From positions 6,262,001-6,326,000 of the forward strand of contig JARUPY010000538.1 of the NCBI GenBank assembly GCA_029817715.1: DNA of 64,000 nt, written 5' to 3'. The notes under the pieces are model-generated. The model was not told the origin of the DNA. It saw only the letters and a list, made by a program, of their open reading frames with translations, and ran no database searches. The stretch is from Melastoma dodecandrum. Taxonomy: Eukaryota; Streptophyta; Magnoliopsida; Myrtales; Melastomataceae. Below are positions 10,799-20,700 of the stretch, piece after piece. Each line of letters opens with the position of its first letter. Position 1 is the first letter of the stretch. The position numbers were made by a program, and so were the translations under genes.

Positions 10799-12562
10799 TT
10801 GTACAGCCCAGACAGGCCTTCACATGAAAAGTTACTAGAGAAATTTGCAGGCCTTGTGCAGAAATATGGACTTATGCTTTCTGAAAGAAAGATGAAATTG
10901 TTTGAACAATCAATTGAATTTTTGGGCATGAGACTTTCTAACGGACAATACCATCCAGGACCACATATAGCCCAAGAACTGTTAAAATTCCCAGACAAAA
11001 ATCTGACTATAAAACAGGTCCAACAATTTTTGGGAATTGTTAACTATTTGAGAGATTTTGTGCCCAATATCAGCAGGTACACTAGCCCACTGGAAGCCCA
11101 ACTGCGAAAAGGTTCACAACCTTGGGGACCAGCCCAGACAGAAGCAGTTAAGTATTTGAAAACCCATTTGCAAATACTTCCTCCTTTGCAGATCCCATCA
11201 GATGGATTAAGGATCCTACAGACATATGCTAGTGACCAATTCTGGGCCGCCATTCTTTTAGAAGAAAGAGATGGAAAACGACAAATATGTGCATATAAAT
11301 CTGGCAGGTTTAACCAAGCAGAACAACATTATCACTCGACTGTCAAGGAAATTTTGGCAGTGAAATATGGAATTAAGAAGTTCGAATTCCATCTAATCGG
11401 GCATCATTTTATTGTTGAAAGTGACATGTCTTCTTTTCCCTCCATGATTAAATTCACACAGAAGAAGATACCTAATGCCCAGCTACTCAGACTGTCAGAA
11501 TGGTTTTCCCAGTACTCCTTCACAGTTAAGCATATCAAAGGCAAGAATAATGTTGTTGCTGACTTTCTAACAAGACCTTTTGATATAGCTCATCCAGTAC
11601 TCCAAGATGCTCCAAGCTTACAGGCAATGATTCGGACATATGTTCCACAGCCAATGGATATGAGAAGAATCCTTCCTCCAGAGATCATTTACTATGACAA
11701 CAAGGAACATGTTGAATCAGTCCTAGCTAACTCTGTCCAAATCATGCAGACATACTTGGAAAGAATTTTTCGCAAATATGGACAGATGATGTTCCCACAA
11801 CAAGGACTGCACCCTTGTTATCCATTCCTCAAGGCCATTCCTATTGAACCAATGAGCATATTTCCTGAAGAATTAAAATGGTTCTTTTGGTATCTACTGC
11901 AGAAGTATACCATGGCACTTGAATTTCCTACTGAGGAACTTCTCAAATACTTCGAACAGCTTGGCAATCTACAGACTTTTACACCTCACAGGAGACCCCA
12001 TTCTCATTTGGCAGAAGTACTATCTTGGTTCGCTCCACTAAGCCAATGGAAGACATGGATTGAAATCCATCAAGACAAGTACTTCAAGTACGGAGAACTA
12101 ACCCCATATTCAGTTTATCTTTTTCGCAGGTACTGGTATTTTGACACAAGACTACAAGCCATGGCAGCCATCAATAACTCAGAAGAGTTTTCCAGCCTCC
12201 CATTTTCGCTAGTTCATAAAAGCCTACTACATTCAGATCAAGAAATGGCCATTACCAACAATGAATTTCTGAAGATCAAACTTTGCCAAGAAAATGGAAT
12301 CTCATGCATAGATCCAGAAATTGTTCTCCAACACCAGATCCAGTTCACGGACCCTCATCATGTGCACAACCTCCAATATGCACTCCATCAGCACCATGAA
12401 GATGGCATATTTTGGGAAGACATAGCCCAAGGCTTTTTAAACATAGTGGACCTCGGCCCAAGTTCATCCGGCCCAAAACCTTCACAGGAGGGACCCTCGT
12501 CCACTCACAAAAGAAATCCAGAGCACTCACCCGACAATCGGGGAAAGCGACCCAAGGAGTAG
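10799..12562 (+). pseudogene. Caulimovirid RT C-terminus, RNase H and C-terminal extension
   Basis: This frame continues the polymerase after the break: thumb region (FLGMRLSNGQYHPGPHI), then RNase H with the motifs YASDQFWAAIL, HSTVKEILAV and a conserved end VKHIKGKNNVVADFLTR at about residues 250-266. About 320 further residues follow RNase H. They are Trp/Tyr/His-rich in the middle (EELKWFFWYLLQKY) and Pro/Ser-rich at the end. I do not recognise that extension; caulimovirid pol frames commonly end shortly after RNase H, so it may be lineage-specific. No internal stops. Confidence 0.7.
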
Positions 12563-12689
12563 CCGCCCACGAGAAGATAAGAAGATGCTTTGAAGATAAG
12601 GTCGGCACTAACAGCCAAAACGACTTTTGGAAAAGCTGCAAGATTCCTCCACTAGTTTAGCTTTATTTCTTTTCAGCTTTACTAGAGCC

Positions 12690-12725
12690 TTATCCCTTCA
12701 AGGGATTGTATTATAAATAGCCACT
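12690..12725 (+). promoter_or_regulatory. Pararetroviral pregenomic-RNA promoter (TATA region)
   Basis: TATAAATAG at 12712-12720 lies about 150 bp after the pol stop, the place where caulimovirids keep the promoter for the terminally redundant pregenomic RNA. A leader-like, gene-poor stretch follows. Activity is not shown by sequence. Confidence 0.55.
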
Positions 12726-13382
12726 TCCATTCAGTAAGGAAGGCAGAGCAGAATTCGGGCTAATACACAAGTAGAGTTTCTTTCAAATCCATGGCCGGCT
12801 AAGTTTCTCAAAGGTGTTATCCAGGAATAGTGGTTTCCTCAGATCAAAGGTCTCTCAAAAACTCCCTTACCTTCGATAAACCCAAAAACATTCAAAAAAC
12901 CCAGAAATCCCAAAACAAGTTTAATGCTTTCCCAGATTCTTAAAGAATTTGTTGTTTTATTGTCTATCACATTTTTGTGCTATTCCCAGATCTCAGATCT
13001 GTGGATCTTACTGTTCTTCCTCACTACTTATCTTGTTCAGCCATAAAACCCTTATGTCTTTACTTTTCCATATTCACCATATGTTGTATATCTTGTTTAT
13101 TCTGTCACTCTTATTTCCAGAATTTTCCAGGTTCCTCTTCATTCTATCACTCTACCTGTTCTTTCCAATATTGATGTTTGTCTTTTGCTAATTCTGGCAA
13201 GTTCCTTCTCAAATCCTTCTGACTGTTAATCCACCGTTTCTAAATTAAAGGTTGTTTGCAGCAAGCATATCGTCTCCTTTAGAGTATCCTCTCAGGAGCC
13301 GTAAAGCTATCCAACTCGCCACGAAAGTGCCAAATAGCCAGGAGGGCTCGGCCAAAGGCTTGAGACTAATAGTAGGTAAAAG

Positions 13383-13760
13383 ATGAGGCCTCCACGAAGA
13401 CATTGCCTCTGCAAACCTCCTTTTCCCAAAAACTGGTGGATGCACAGCCATTTCCATGTTGCCATTCATCGCCGGAGGCATGATGAACCCATGTGGAAAA
13501 GTCCCCGACTTCTTAGGGTTCTAGGATATCACATCAGGTGGTTAACCAAATACATTGAGCGTAAGGTTCAAACAACCATCCTGAAACAGGTAGAGGTCTT
13601 CCTTGAATATGAACTCTATGATGGTCCAGACCGAGACTGGTTCATAACTCCCTATGAAGGAAGATATGCTAAAGCCTGGAAAAAACTTAAGGATTATGCC
13701 CAGTATAGAACTTACCTTATCTGGTATTCCAAACATTACCTGTACTGGAATTCTCCTTAA
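13383..13760 (+). CDS. Unrecognised frame in viral leader region
   Basis: A 125-codon frame lies downstream of the viral promoter. Its second half (about residues 55-125) looks protein-like, rich in Tyr, Lys and Trp (WLTKYIERKVQTTILKQV; YAQYRTYLIWYSKHYLYW). No family recognised. It could be the first small frame of the virus, or host DNA caught at the border. The overlapping hydrophobic frame at 12949-13191 is T-rich and is not considered real. Confidence 0.35.
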   Translation: MRPPRRHCLCKPPFPKNWWMHSHFHVAIHRRRHDEPMWKSPRLLRVLGYHIRWLTKYIERKVQTTILKQVEVFLEYELYDGPDRDWFITPYEGRYAKAWKKLKDYAQYRTYLIWYSKHYLYWNSP

Positions 13761-14030
13761 ATTTCTGTCTGTGTTATCTTCCGCTGTAATTCACCACTTT
13801 TTGTTTATAAGAAATCTTTTCAGATTGTTTTGAGTATGTCCTCAATTTTCCTGGTCCCTATCCTACCTTGTGCATTCTTCGGATTGTACTGTTCTGGTGG
13901 TAGAAGCTTCTATCTTGTACAACTCTTGTTCTTTATCTGATTAGATGTCAGCTTCAGCTTCCTTGACCTTTGTGTTCTCTCTTTCATCCTTGTCTATCCA
14001 GAGTTGTTCGTGATAGTCGCGTAATTGCTC

Positions 14031-14120
14031 TAGCTCACAGCCAGCTGAGAGACACAGATCGTCTAGTCCAGAGACACAATCAAGTCCAGCCCAACTAATG
14101 ATCAAAGGTCATAAAGAATC
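14031..14120 (+). repeat. 90-bp inverted repeat, right copy
   Basis: Exact inverted copy of 6272-6361, placed at the very end of viral DNA and immediately followed by the AT tract. It carries part of the second viral frame in the orientation opposite to the main copy. Confidence 0.9.
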
Positions 14121-14142
14121 ATATATATATATATATATATAT
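14121..14142 (+). repeat. AT microsatellite, right border of pararetrovirus
   Basis: (AT)11 followed by poly-T, directly after the last viral base. It pairs with the TA tract at 5906-5918, suggesting insertion into, or repair through, one TA microsatellite. Confidence 0.8.
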
Positions 14143-15680
14143 TTTTTTTTTTTTAATGCATAATGTATGAATGAATGAATGTATATTCCGTCAGGCAGGC
14201 ATCACGGGGGGGGGGGGGGTTGTCGACCCCAACCCAATCCAATCCCAATGTCAATAAAAAAGTCTTGAAGCACAAAGGGACTGACTGGAATCCGTGACCT
14301 GTCTGTCTGTTTGTCTGTCCATAACGGATTATATTTTTTTATTATTAATTACCTCCCTTTCTTATAATCATTTACACATACACACTCAATCCCATTCCTT
14401 ATTAATATTGATGATAATCTTAATTTTGTAATCTATCCCCACGTAACATGTCTCAATCTGTTTGTTTTTTTTTTGTTAATAGCGCCACGGATGGAGGTCA
14501 GTCAATTCTCAAATAATTCTATTATTTTTTCTTTATCAGTCTCATTTTATATTTACTTTTTATTTTTTTTAATTTTAAAGAAAAATAAAAGGAATAATTA
14601 TGTCCATTCCTTTTTCATTTTGTTTTCTCCATTTTTTTCTTTAACTAATACATTATATTTTAAACAATTCTTTTTAATTGTTATATTTTTTTGTGAAAAT
14701 GAAACGAAATTCAATAAATTCTAGAAGAAAAGAAAAAGATCATATAAAGATAAAACAAAATCGACAGAATCAAATCACGTCAGACTAGCGACTCTCCCCA
14801 ATTCTTATGGCGCCCAACAACAATAAAAGAAAGTACTATTATTTTTTAAAAAATATAATTAAAAATGAGCACCTTCCTTTTTTCAACAAACACATTAACT
14901 AAAATGTTCTTACTAAATCGTTAAGGATTTCAGTTTGGACAGAGATAATTGGCAAATAGTAAGAGAGGGGAGGGGGAAAGTAGTTCACGGGGATTAAAAA
15001 AAAAAGGGTAAAGTAGAATCTATCAGTAGTATGAATATTTTCTATTAAAATCCGTTTGAATAAATCTTACAGGACATCCATCCGTAACAATGCTGACGAT
15101 GAGATCAAGTTCCCATTAAACGTATGTATTCCAAAAGTACTTGTCGAATCTTGGCCGATGGGCCTCCTAAGGAGGTGGGAAAGCCTTTGAAGCAAGTTAT
15201 TAAAAAAAATAAAAAATTTTAAATACAATAACTTATTTTTACCTTGCTCAGTCACGGGGGAAAACTCATTTCACCCCCTTATACTTTGGTTTCAGCCTCT
15301 CCTCTCACAGGTCTATGTCTGCAGAAGGAGGCGATGCTGTCTGTACTCCCCCCGCCCCCTCTCTACTATCTACCCATGTTTAGTCAATTTGCATGACAAA
15401 AACCACCCTCTCTGATAACCCAAACAAACAAGCAAAAGGCAGAAAGAGCCCCCCCCCCCGACCATAATTTGACCCTCCCCCTTTGTCTTCTTCTCCTCCC
15501 GACATTTCCCTTCCCTTCTCTTAGAATTTTTTTATGTTTTAAATCACTCCTCTTTCCCAGATCTGGCTCTTCTCCTTCCACTGTCCACATCATCATCATC
15601 AATTGTGGCCGTCGGAGATGAGTCCTCGATCCCTCATGTCAGAAATCCCACACCCCTCGCACCTTCATTGAATTAAAGGA
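14143..15680. other. Intergenic spacer, AT-rich
   Basis: No gene. Contains GAAT-type short repeats at 14165-14180, a 13-base G tract near 14206-14218, long A/T-rich stretches at 14330-14760 and a C tract near 15450. Confidence 0.55.
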
Positions 15681-16279
15681 AGGCCAAGATCGTCAAATTA
15701 GGCGGCTCCCTGGCCGGGTTTCTGTCGTCTTCCGTCCTAGTCACGGAGGACGATGTCCTCTCCAATCTCACCTCCGCTTCCGGGGAGCACGCCGCCAGCG
15801 CTTCCTTGGCCAGGAACGACGATGCCGGACCCGGTTGTAACAAGCTGGGAACTGCTACTAAGAAGAAGAGAGGTCTCCCTTGCAAGCCTGGTGAGGCATA
15901 AAAAGAAAATGTTTCATCAAAAGAAGGATTGTCCTGAATCGTAGTGCTTCTTTGCTACTGTCCAAAACTGTAAAAGGGGGGAGGGGGGGGGGGGTCTATA
16001 GTCTACCGAATTATTACAAGTTACTCCCACGACATACGACAAAGATAGGAACGATTACTTTGGTTTAGTAAATAATGATCGGTGCCCGAAAGCCTTCCCT
16101 AAGTAGTGTGTTGTACATGACTCCAGAGTGATCAATTAATTACTTCTTGGTGAAGAAGACCCAGATGCGGAAGTTGGGGCATTATCCCCAAGGTCGCTCA
16201 CGAGGACGAACAAGTTCACGTGCGAGGTCTGCAACAAGGGTTATGTAGGGACCAGAACCTTAAGCTCCACCAACATGGA
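15681..16279 (+). pseudogene. INDETERMINATE-DOMAIN (IDD) C2H2 zinc-finger gene fragment
   Basis: Two exons are readable. Exon 1 (to 15890) encodes the IDD head SNLTSASGE and the nuclear-localisation run KKKRGLP. An intron of 268 bp with intact GT/AG ends follows. Exon 2 (16159-16279) encodes PDAEVGALSP and the start of the first zinc finger, CEVCNKGY; after a frame break at about 16243 the rest continues as RDQNLKLHQHG. In IDD factors this region is followed by three more fingers; here it stops and a minisatellite begins at once. No start codon is present upstream (an in-frame TAA precedes). IDD proteins are nuclear DNA-binding factors; this copy cannot make one. Confidence 0.75.
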
Positions 16280-16455
16280 GCAGCTACTACGCCTGCCGTC
16301 GATGGTGCAGCTTCTTCGCCATCCGTCGATGAAGCAGCTTCTACGCCATCCGTCGATGCTGCTGCTTCTACGCCAGCCGTCGATGCTGCAGCTTCTACGT
16401 CAGTAGTAGATTGAGCAGCTTCTACGCCAGCAGTAGATTGAGTAGCTTCTACGCT
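16280..16455 (+). repeat. 27-bp minisatellite, cluster A
   Basis: Five to six degenerate copies of a 27-bp unit (consensus GCAGCTTCTACGCCAGCCGT plus CGATGGA). On the plus strand it encodes AASTPAVDG repeats, in frame with the zinc-finger remnant just before it. Cluster B at 17.86-18.33 kb shares the unit. Confidence 0.85.
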
Positions 16456-17362
16456 AGCTGTAATTGGTGTCGAGGATGTCCATCGACGAACCATGGAGTT
16501 CTTCATCATCGATGGCATTTCTCTCTAGGCTTGCCATTATACATGGTCTCGTCGATGTTAGGCATCGACTTTGCCCAAAATGTCGTTTTACCTTATAAAC
16601 ATTTTGCCCCCTTCCAAACCAAAGATAAGCTATGATTGGCGGTCCATAACCACTACCTTTCAAGGAAAGAGCCTCGGTATTAGAGGTCGGCCCCACCCTT
16701 GGGACGAGAATGGTCACCGTCGCTCCTTCGACGTGGTGACGAGGCTGATCGACGTTACTCGGGTCGATGTTATAATTAACCATCAAGTGGAGATTAGTGT
16801 CAATCGAGGGGTGACCTTCGACATTTGAGGACTGACTCTCCCGAGGGGCGAGGGCAACCCTCTTGGCCCCTTCGACTTGACGATGTGGAAGCTCGTCGAT
16901 GGTGCCTTGGTCGACGTCTTGATCAGTCATCAAGTGGTAATTGGGTTCGATCGGGAGGTAACACTCAACCCAAAAAACCGGACCCTCATAGGGAGGAGCG
17001 AGGGCAGCTCCCTCTACATCGACGTCCCTTCGAGGCGAGGGAAGCTCTCTTTGCATCCATACCCCTTCGGACCGAGGACGTTTCATTAGATCACCCTCAA
17101 CGGTTATCTGTTCGTTTTCCGTACGAGCATGCGTCGCATTGAGAATCGACAAATGGATAATTTCCATTTCCCGACACTTATTTTGTAATCGCTCTGTTAT
17201 ACTACGGAGAGTATTTCTTATAAATTTTCGCGCATCCGACTCTCGGAGGGCAATTTTCAAAGCCTCATCCGAATGTTCATTGGGCGATCGAACAAACCCT
17301 TCGTCGAAGAAGGGATCATCGTCCCATTCACCGCACCAAAAACATGTTGACATTTCGCACAT
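16454..17362 (-). CDS. Unrecognised 302-codon frame, possible non-autonomous LTR-element protein
   Basis: No family recognised. Residues 25-75 look helical and charged (SDARKFIRNTLRSITERLQN). Residues 110-230 hold two to three imperfect copies of a roughly 38-residue unit recognisable by NYHLM / NLHLM and by VEGAKRVALAPRE / VEGATVTILVPRVG. The end overlaps the 130-bp repeat block. On the minus strand the start codon follows, by about 20 bases, a sequence resembling a Tat-type primer site (GCGACCACAGTGGGGG), which suggests a gag-position frame of a degenerate non-autonomous element. Could instead be a chance frame in repetitive DNA. Confidence 0.3.
   Translation of the reverse strand: MCEMSTCFWCGEWDDDPFFDEGFVRSPNEHSDEALKIALRESDARKFIRNTLRSITERLQNKCREMEIIHLSILNATHARTENEQITVEGDLMKRPRSEGVWMQRELPSPRRDVDVEGAALAPPYEGPVFWVECYLPIEPNYHLMTDQDVDQGTIDELPHRQVEGAKRVALAPRESQSSNVEGHPSIDTNLHLMVNYNIDPSNVDQPRHHVEGATVTILVPRVGPTSNTEALSLKGSGYGPPIIAYLWFGRGQNVYKVKRHFGQSRCLTSTRPCIMASLERNAIDDEELHGSSMDILDTNYS
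16466..16595 (+). repeat. Dispersed 130-bp block, copy 1
   Basis: A block starting GTCGAGGATGTCCATCGACG and ending near ACCTTATAAAC recurs at 18125-18215 (first part) and 18318-18455 (nearly whole), each time directly after a minisatellite cluster. The unit minisatellite plus block was therefore duplicated as one. Confidence 0.8.
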
Positions 17363-17376
17363 TCATACGAAACTCG

Positions 17377-17407
17377 TTTCCGACCCCCACTGTGGTCGCA
17401 AAAAAGT
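17377..17407 (-). other. Primer-site-like sequence after an LTR end
   Basis: On the minus strand the sequence reads GCGAACA, a C, a T run, then GCGACCACAGTGGGG. The Tat element at 21600 has GCGAACA at its LTR end and GGCGACTACAGTGGGAG just after it. The similarity suggests the remnant of a related LTR element pointing left; its LTR start was not found. Confidence 0.4.
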
Positions 17408-17854
17408 GTTCGCGTGGCAAAACATGTCGCGATATATCAGGGACTTTAATTGTTGAATGTAAATGTGGTCGCCAATAAAGTAAATGAACAAAATAATAAT
17501 AAAAAATTCACTAAGTGTAAAAAGAAGAACTTACAGCCATTGCACAACACTTAAAATGATTACGGATAGTTAGGTTGCCAATCAAGCAGCCTTTCGGGGT
17601 CATGTAATGATTGTCGTGTTTTTACAATTGACAAGGGCTGACTTGTTTATAGACACTAACTAATAACTGTCGATCGACGCACATTTAACACCTGCTAATT
17701 GTCCTAAAACTAACTAATCGATCGAGTACTGAAACTATCAACCAACTCCTGTTGAAGCATCGATCTTTGTCTTGAAGATCACTTCGGCACTGCTTCAGCC
17801 TTCATCGTCGACGCTGCTCCAACCTTCATCAACGCTGCTTCAGCCTTCACTGTC

Positions 17855-18325
17855 GACGCTGTTTCTACGCCAGCCATCGATGGAGCTGCTTCTACGCCAA
17901 CCGTCGATAGAGTAGCTTCTACGCCAGCCATCGATGGAGCAGCTTCTACGCAGCCGTCGATGGTGCAGCTTCTTCGCCAGCCGTCGATGGAGCAGCTTCT
18001 ACGCCAGCCGTCGACACTGCTACTTCTACGCCAGCCGTCGATGGAGCAGCTTCTACGCAAGCGGTCGATGGTGCAGCTTCTACGCCAGTCATAGATGGAG
18101 CAGCTTCTACGCTAGCTGTAGATGGTGTCGAGGATGTCCATCGACGAACCATGGAGTTCTTCATCATCGATGACATTTCTCTCTAGGCTTGCCATTGCAC
18201 ATGGTCTCATCGATGCTTCTACGCAAGCGGTCGATGGTGCAGCTTCTACGCCAGTCATAGATGGAGCAGCTTCTACGCCAGTCATAGATGGAGCAGCTTC
18301 TATGCCAGCTGTAGATGGTGTCGAG
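17855..18325 (+). repeat. 27-bp minisatellite, cluster B with interspersed block
   Basis: About 13 copies of the same 27-bp unit as cluster A (AASTPAVDG when translated), interrupted at 18125-18215 by part of the 130-bp block, followed at 18318-18455 by a fuller copy of the block. Confidence 0.85.
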
Positions 18326-18455
18326 GATGTTCATCGACGAACCATGGAGTTCTTCATCATCGATGACATTTCTTTCTAGGCTTGCCATTATACATGGTCT
18401 CATCGATGTTAGGCATCGACCTTGCCCAAAATGTCGTTTTACCTTGTAAACAGAG
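18318..18455 (+). repeat. Dispersed 130-bp block, copy 3
   Basis: Nearly identical to 16466-16595. Right after it the sequence changes to DNA similar to intron 1 of the FTSH4-like gene. Confidence 0.8.
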
Positions 18456-18458
18456 AGC

Positions 18459-19425
18459 ATTGTAACATCATCTTTTGCTGGATTATTAGTCTCTCGCTGC
18501 TTTCAGTGAGTGATTAAGGAATCTGATCACATCTCGTGTGCTCTGAGCATCTTTGGTTTGTTAATTTGGTCGAACTAGGGAAGTGGGTGAGGCTTAACCT
18601 TTAAATGATTATGTGGTTGTGTAGTTCATGCAAATGGATTTTCTCCCCTCTCGTTTATTTTTTTAGTATCATCTGTTGTACATTTTTAACGTTCATACAA
18701 TAAATCAAATTTTGGCTCAATTTATCGAGGGCCCATGGAGGTTATTTGGTTTATTGATGAGAAGCTTTTGAAGTTGTTGGCAAGATTGGAGGATCGACGA
18801 GCTTACAATATCCACCAGCTTAATGGCATCGACAATGAACCTTGAGGCAACATATCGACCATATTTAAGGGAACATATTGCTTTTAGGACAACAACGGTT
18901 CCAAGCGGTTAAGGCAGTTGAAGCCCAAATTTCAGCACATGTTCACCGGTTAATAGTGGTTGCATTCTAATTTCGGTACATGTTCGACATTTAGAAGCGG
19001 TTCCACTCCAATTTTCACATGTATTTTTCAATTATTGTTTTAAATTTAGTATAGATAACATTAGTTAGGATTAAAAAACAACAAAAACAATCATTTTTGA
19101 CCCCACGGACGGGCATATGGTTGTTCGCTTTGTACTCTGTATTTTGCTTTTCTTTTATGCAAGTAAGCGTGTTCTTCGTTGCTTTTGAATTCTTTTGAAT
19201 TAACTGGCGACCACAATCTACACACGCTCATAATCCACTCACGTCATAATCACGACGTGTTAGTGTGACATCACACGAAAACATCTAGCCATTTGAATCC
19301 ATGAGCAACACGTCTGCTTCTCACCGGGCGGCTCTTAAACTTCCCCGCGTGTTGTCTTGTTACATGGCTTTGATATGAAGATCTGGATATGTGCATGTTG
19401 TCCTTAGAAACCATGTCCATATATT
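18459..19425 (+). pseudogene. Decayed fragment of FTSH4-like gene (intron 1 and start of exon 2)
   Basis: 18459-18695 and 19291-19425 align by eye with 38080-38310 and 38325-38450 of the FTSH4-like gene. Shared stretches include GAGAGCATTGTA, TTTGGTTTGTTAATTTGGTC against TTCGGTTTGTTAATCCGGTC, GAACTAG, GCAAATGGATTTTCTCCC and GAAGATCTGGATATGTGCATG against the exon-2 GAAGATCTGAATATGGGCATG. About 590 bp of unrelated sequence (18700-19290) is inserted between the two parts. It is therefore a second, older copy of this gene's 5' region, about 13 kb upstream of the main copy; no coding frame remains. Confidence 0.75.
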
Positions 19426-20174
19426 TCATTATAATTACATGATTCAGAGTATCATTTTCTATTTGATACCCTTAAATTCCATATTCGAGCGATTAGATAT
19501 ATTCATTAATAATAATTGATTCTTACCAAATCCAAGGTCATCACAGGCATGTTTTTATTTCCCTTCTCAATTTAGTGCCCTAGCACATTGCTTCCGGTAG
19601 TGTAAAGTGATTCGTGTTTGCATATACCTAAATTGTGAATTACATCAGTTGATCGATTTTTATTAGAACAATTGCGGAATCGATTAATTTCGGGATTAAT
19701 ACATAAAATCGACTGTTTTTATTTGTCATGGGAATTTCTTTATTAAATCATTATTAATCAAGTTTTAATCACAAGTGGTTAGGATTAGATTAAATTTTAA
19801 CACTAATTAAGTATGGCAAGTAGTACCCTACAAATTAATTTTCACCCCCTTAACATGTTCAAACGATGTTTCGTAAGTTGAATTTAATAATCATTAACCA
19901 TGATTAACAATGCCATTGAACATAATTGATGACATTTTTTCCTTTTGACCTATGTCCATCTTATTTTCTTGAATTCGAATTAAAATTTTAAATTTTTGTA
20001 CGATTACTTTGTGATCATCTATCGATCATGGCAAATTTTACATGTGGATGTATAAGTGGTAAAATTTTATGTAGCATAAAATCCTCTTATAGAATGTGAA
20101 TTTAACTAAGAGGTCATATTTTACGATGGGGCACATGCATTTCGTAATTAAATTCGACGTATTTTGTCTTCAAA
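19426..20174. other. AT-rich spacer
   Basis: Nothing recognisable as gene or element. Confidence 0.5.
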
Positions 20175-20700
20175 TTATACGTGCGTCCTTTCATGAATGA
20201 TGAATATTCGCTGTAGCTTTAGGAAGATATGTTGATGAAGACGCTGGTGCTGTGGAGCTTGATCCGGCGGGTCTTCAAGAGTGGCGAAGATCACCAAGGC
20301 TACTGAAGCTTGATCTTGAGTCTTCTGAAGATGGACGAAGAACACCTGAAGAAGCTTGATCTGGCAGAACTTCGTCGTCGATAGGTTGAGGAAAAGATGC
20401 TCGAGAACTTCCCTATCGAAGGAGCTCCTCACTCTTGAAGTTGTGTCTCAAAGAGGGGGAGGGACTCCCTTTATATAGGAGTTGAAGGACCCTTGAGTGC
20501 TTTCTCTAGCCGATGTGAGACAAATTGCATGCGGGCTTAAAGTTATATTGGGCCGACATTTGAATTGGGCTGAAGTATGGGCCAGACCATGGATGGGCTG
20601 ACATATGGGCTAGCTTATGGGCTAGACCTTAATAAACCTTATTCAACCCAATATATAAATGGGTTATTTTAACCCAAAATCATTTAATACCATTGGACTT
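20175..20700. mobile_element. LTR-like relic
   Basis: The stretch has features seen in plant LTR ends read in reverse: GGGACTCCCTTTATATAGGAG, GCCGATGTGAGACAAATTGC, and repeated GGGCT/GGGCC words. No terminal dinucleotides, partner LTR or coding region were found, so this is a weak call. Confidence 0.3.

Larger units (their letters stand above)
5919..14120. mobile_element. Endogenous caulimovirid (pararetrovirus), rearranged
   Basis: About 8.2 kb of viral DNA of the family Caulimoviridae lies between two TA-rich tracts. Minus strand, 5919 to about 8655: movement protein and a second, truncated frame. Plus strand, about 8640-12562: coat protein with CCHC finger, aspartic protease, reverse transcriptase and RNase H. 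A TATA-containing promoter region and leader follow (12.6-13.9 kb). Genomes in this family carry all genes on one strand, so the left 2.7 kb is inverted relative to the rest. No integrase is present, as expected for this family. The pol frame is broken once (about 10,775). The genus is not determined; the TA-repeat borders are what is reported for endogenous florendoviruses, but this is only a hint. No tRNA-Met primer site was found in the retained leader. Confidence 0.85.

Noticed and set aside
12949..13191. Hydrophobic 80-codon frame in the viral leader, membrane-protein-like
   Set aside because: Product of T-rich DNA; no conserved motif and overlapping other frames.
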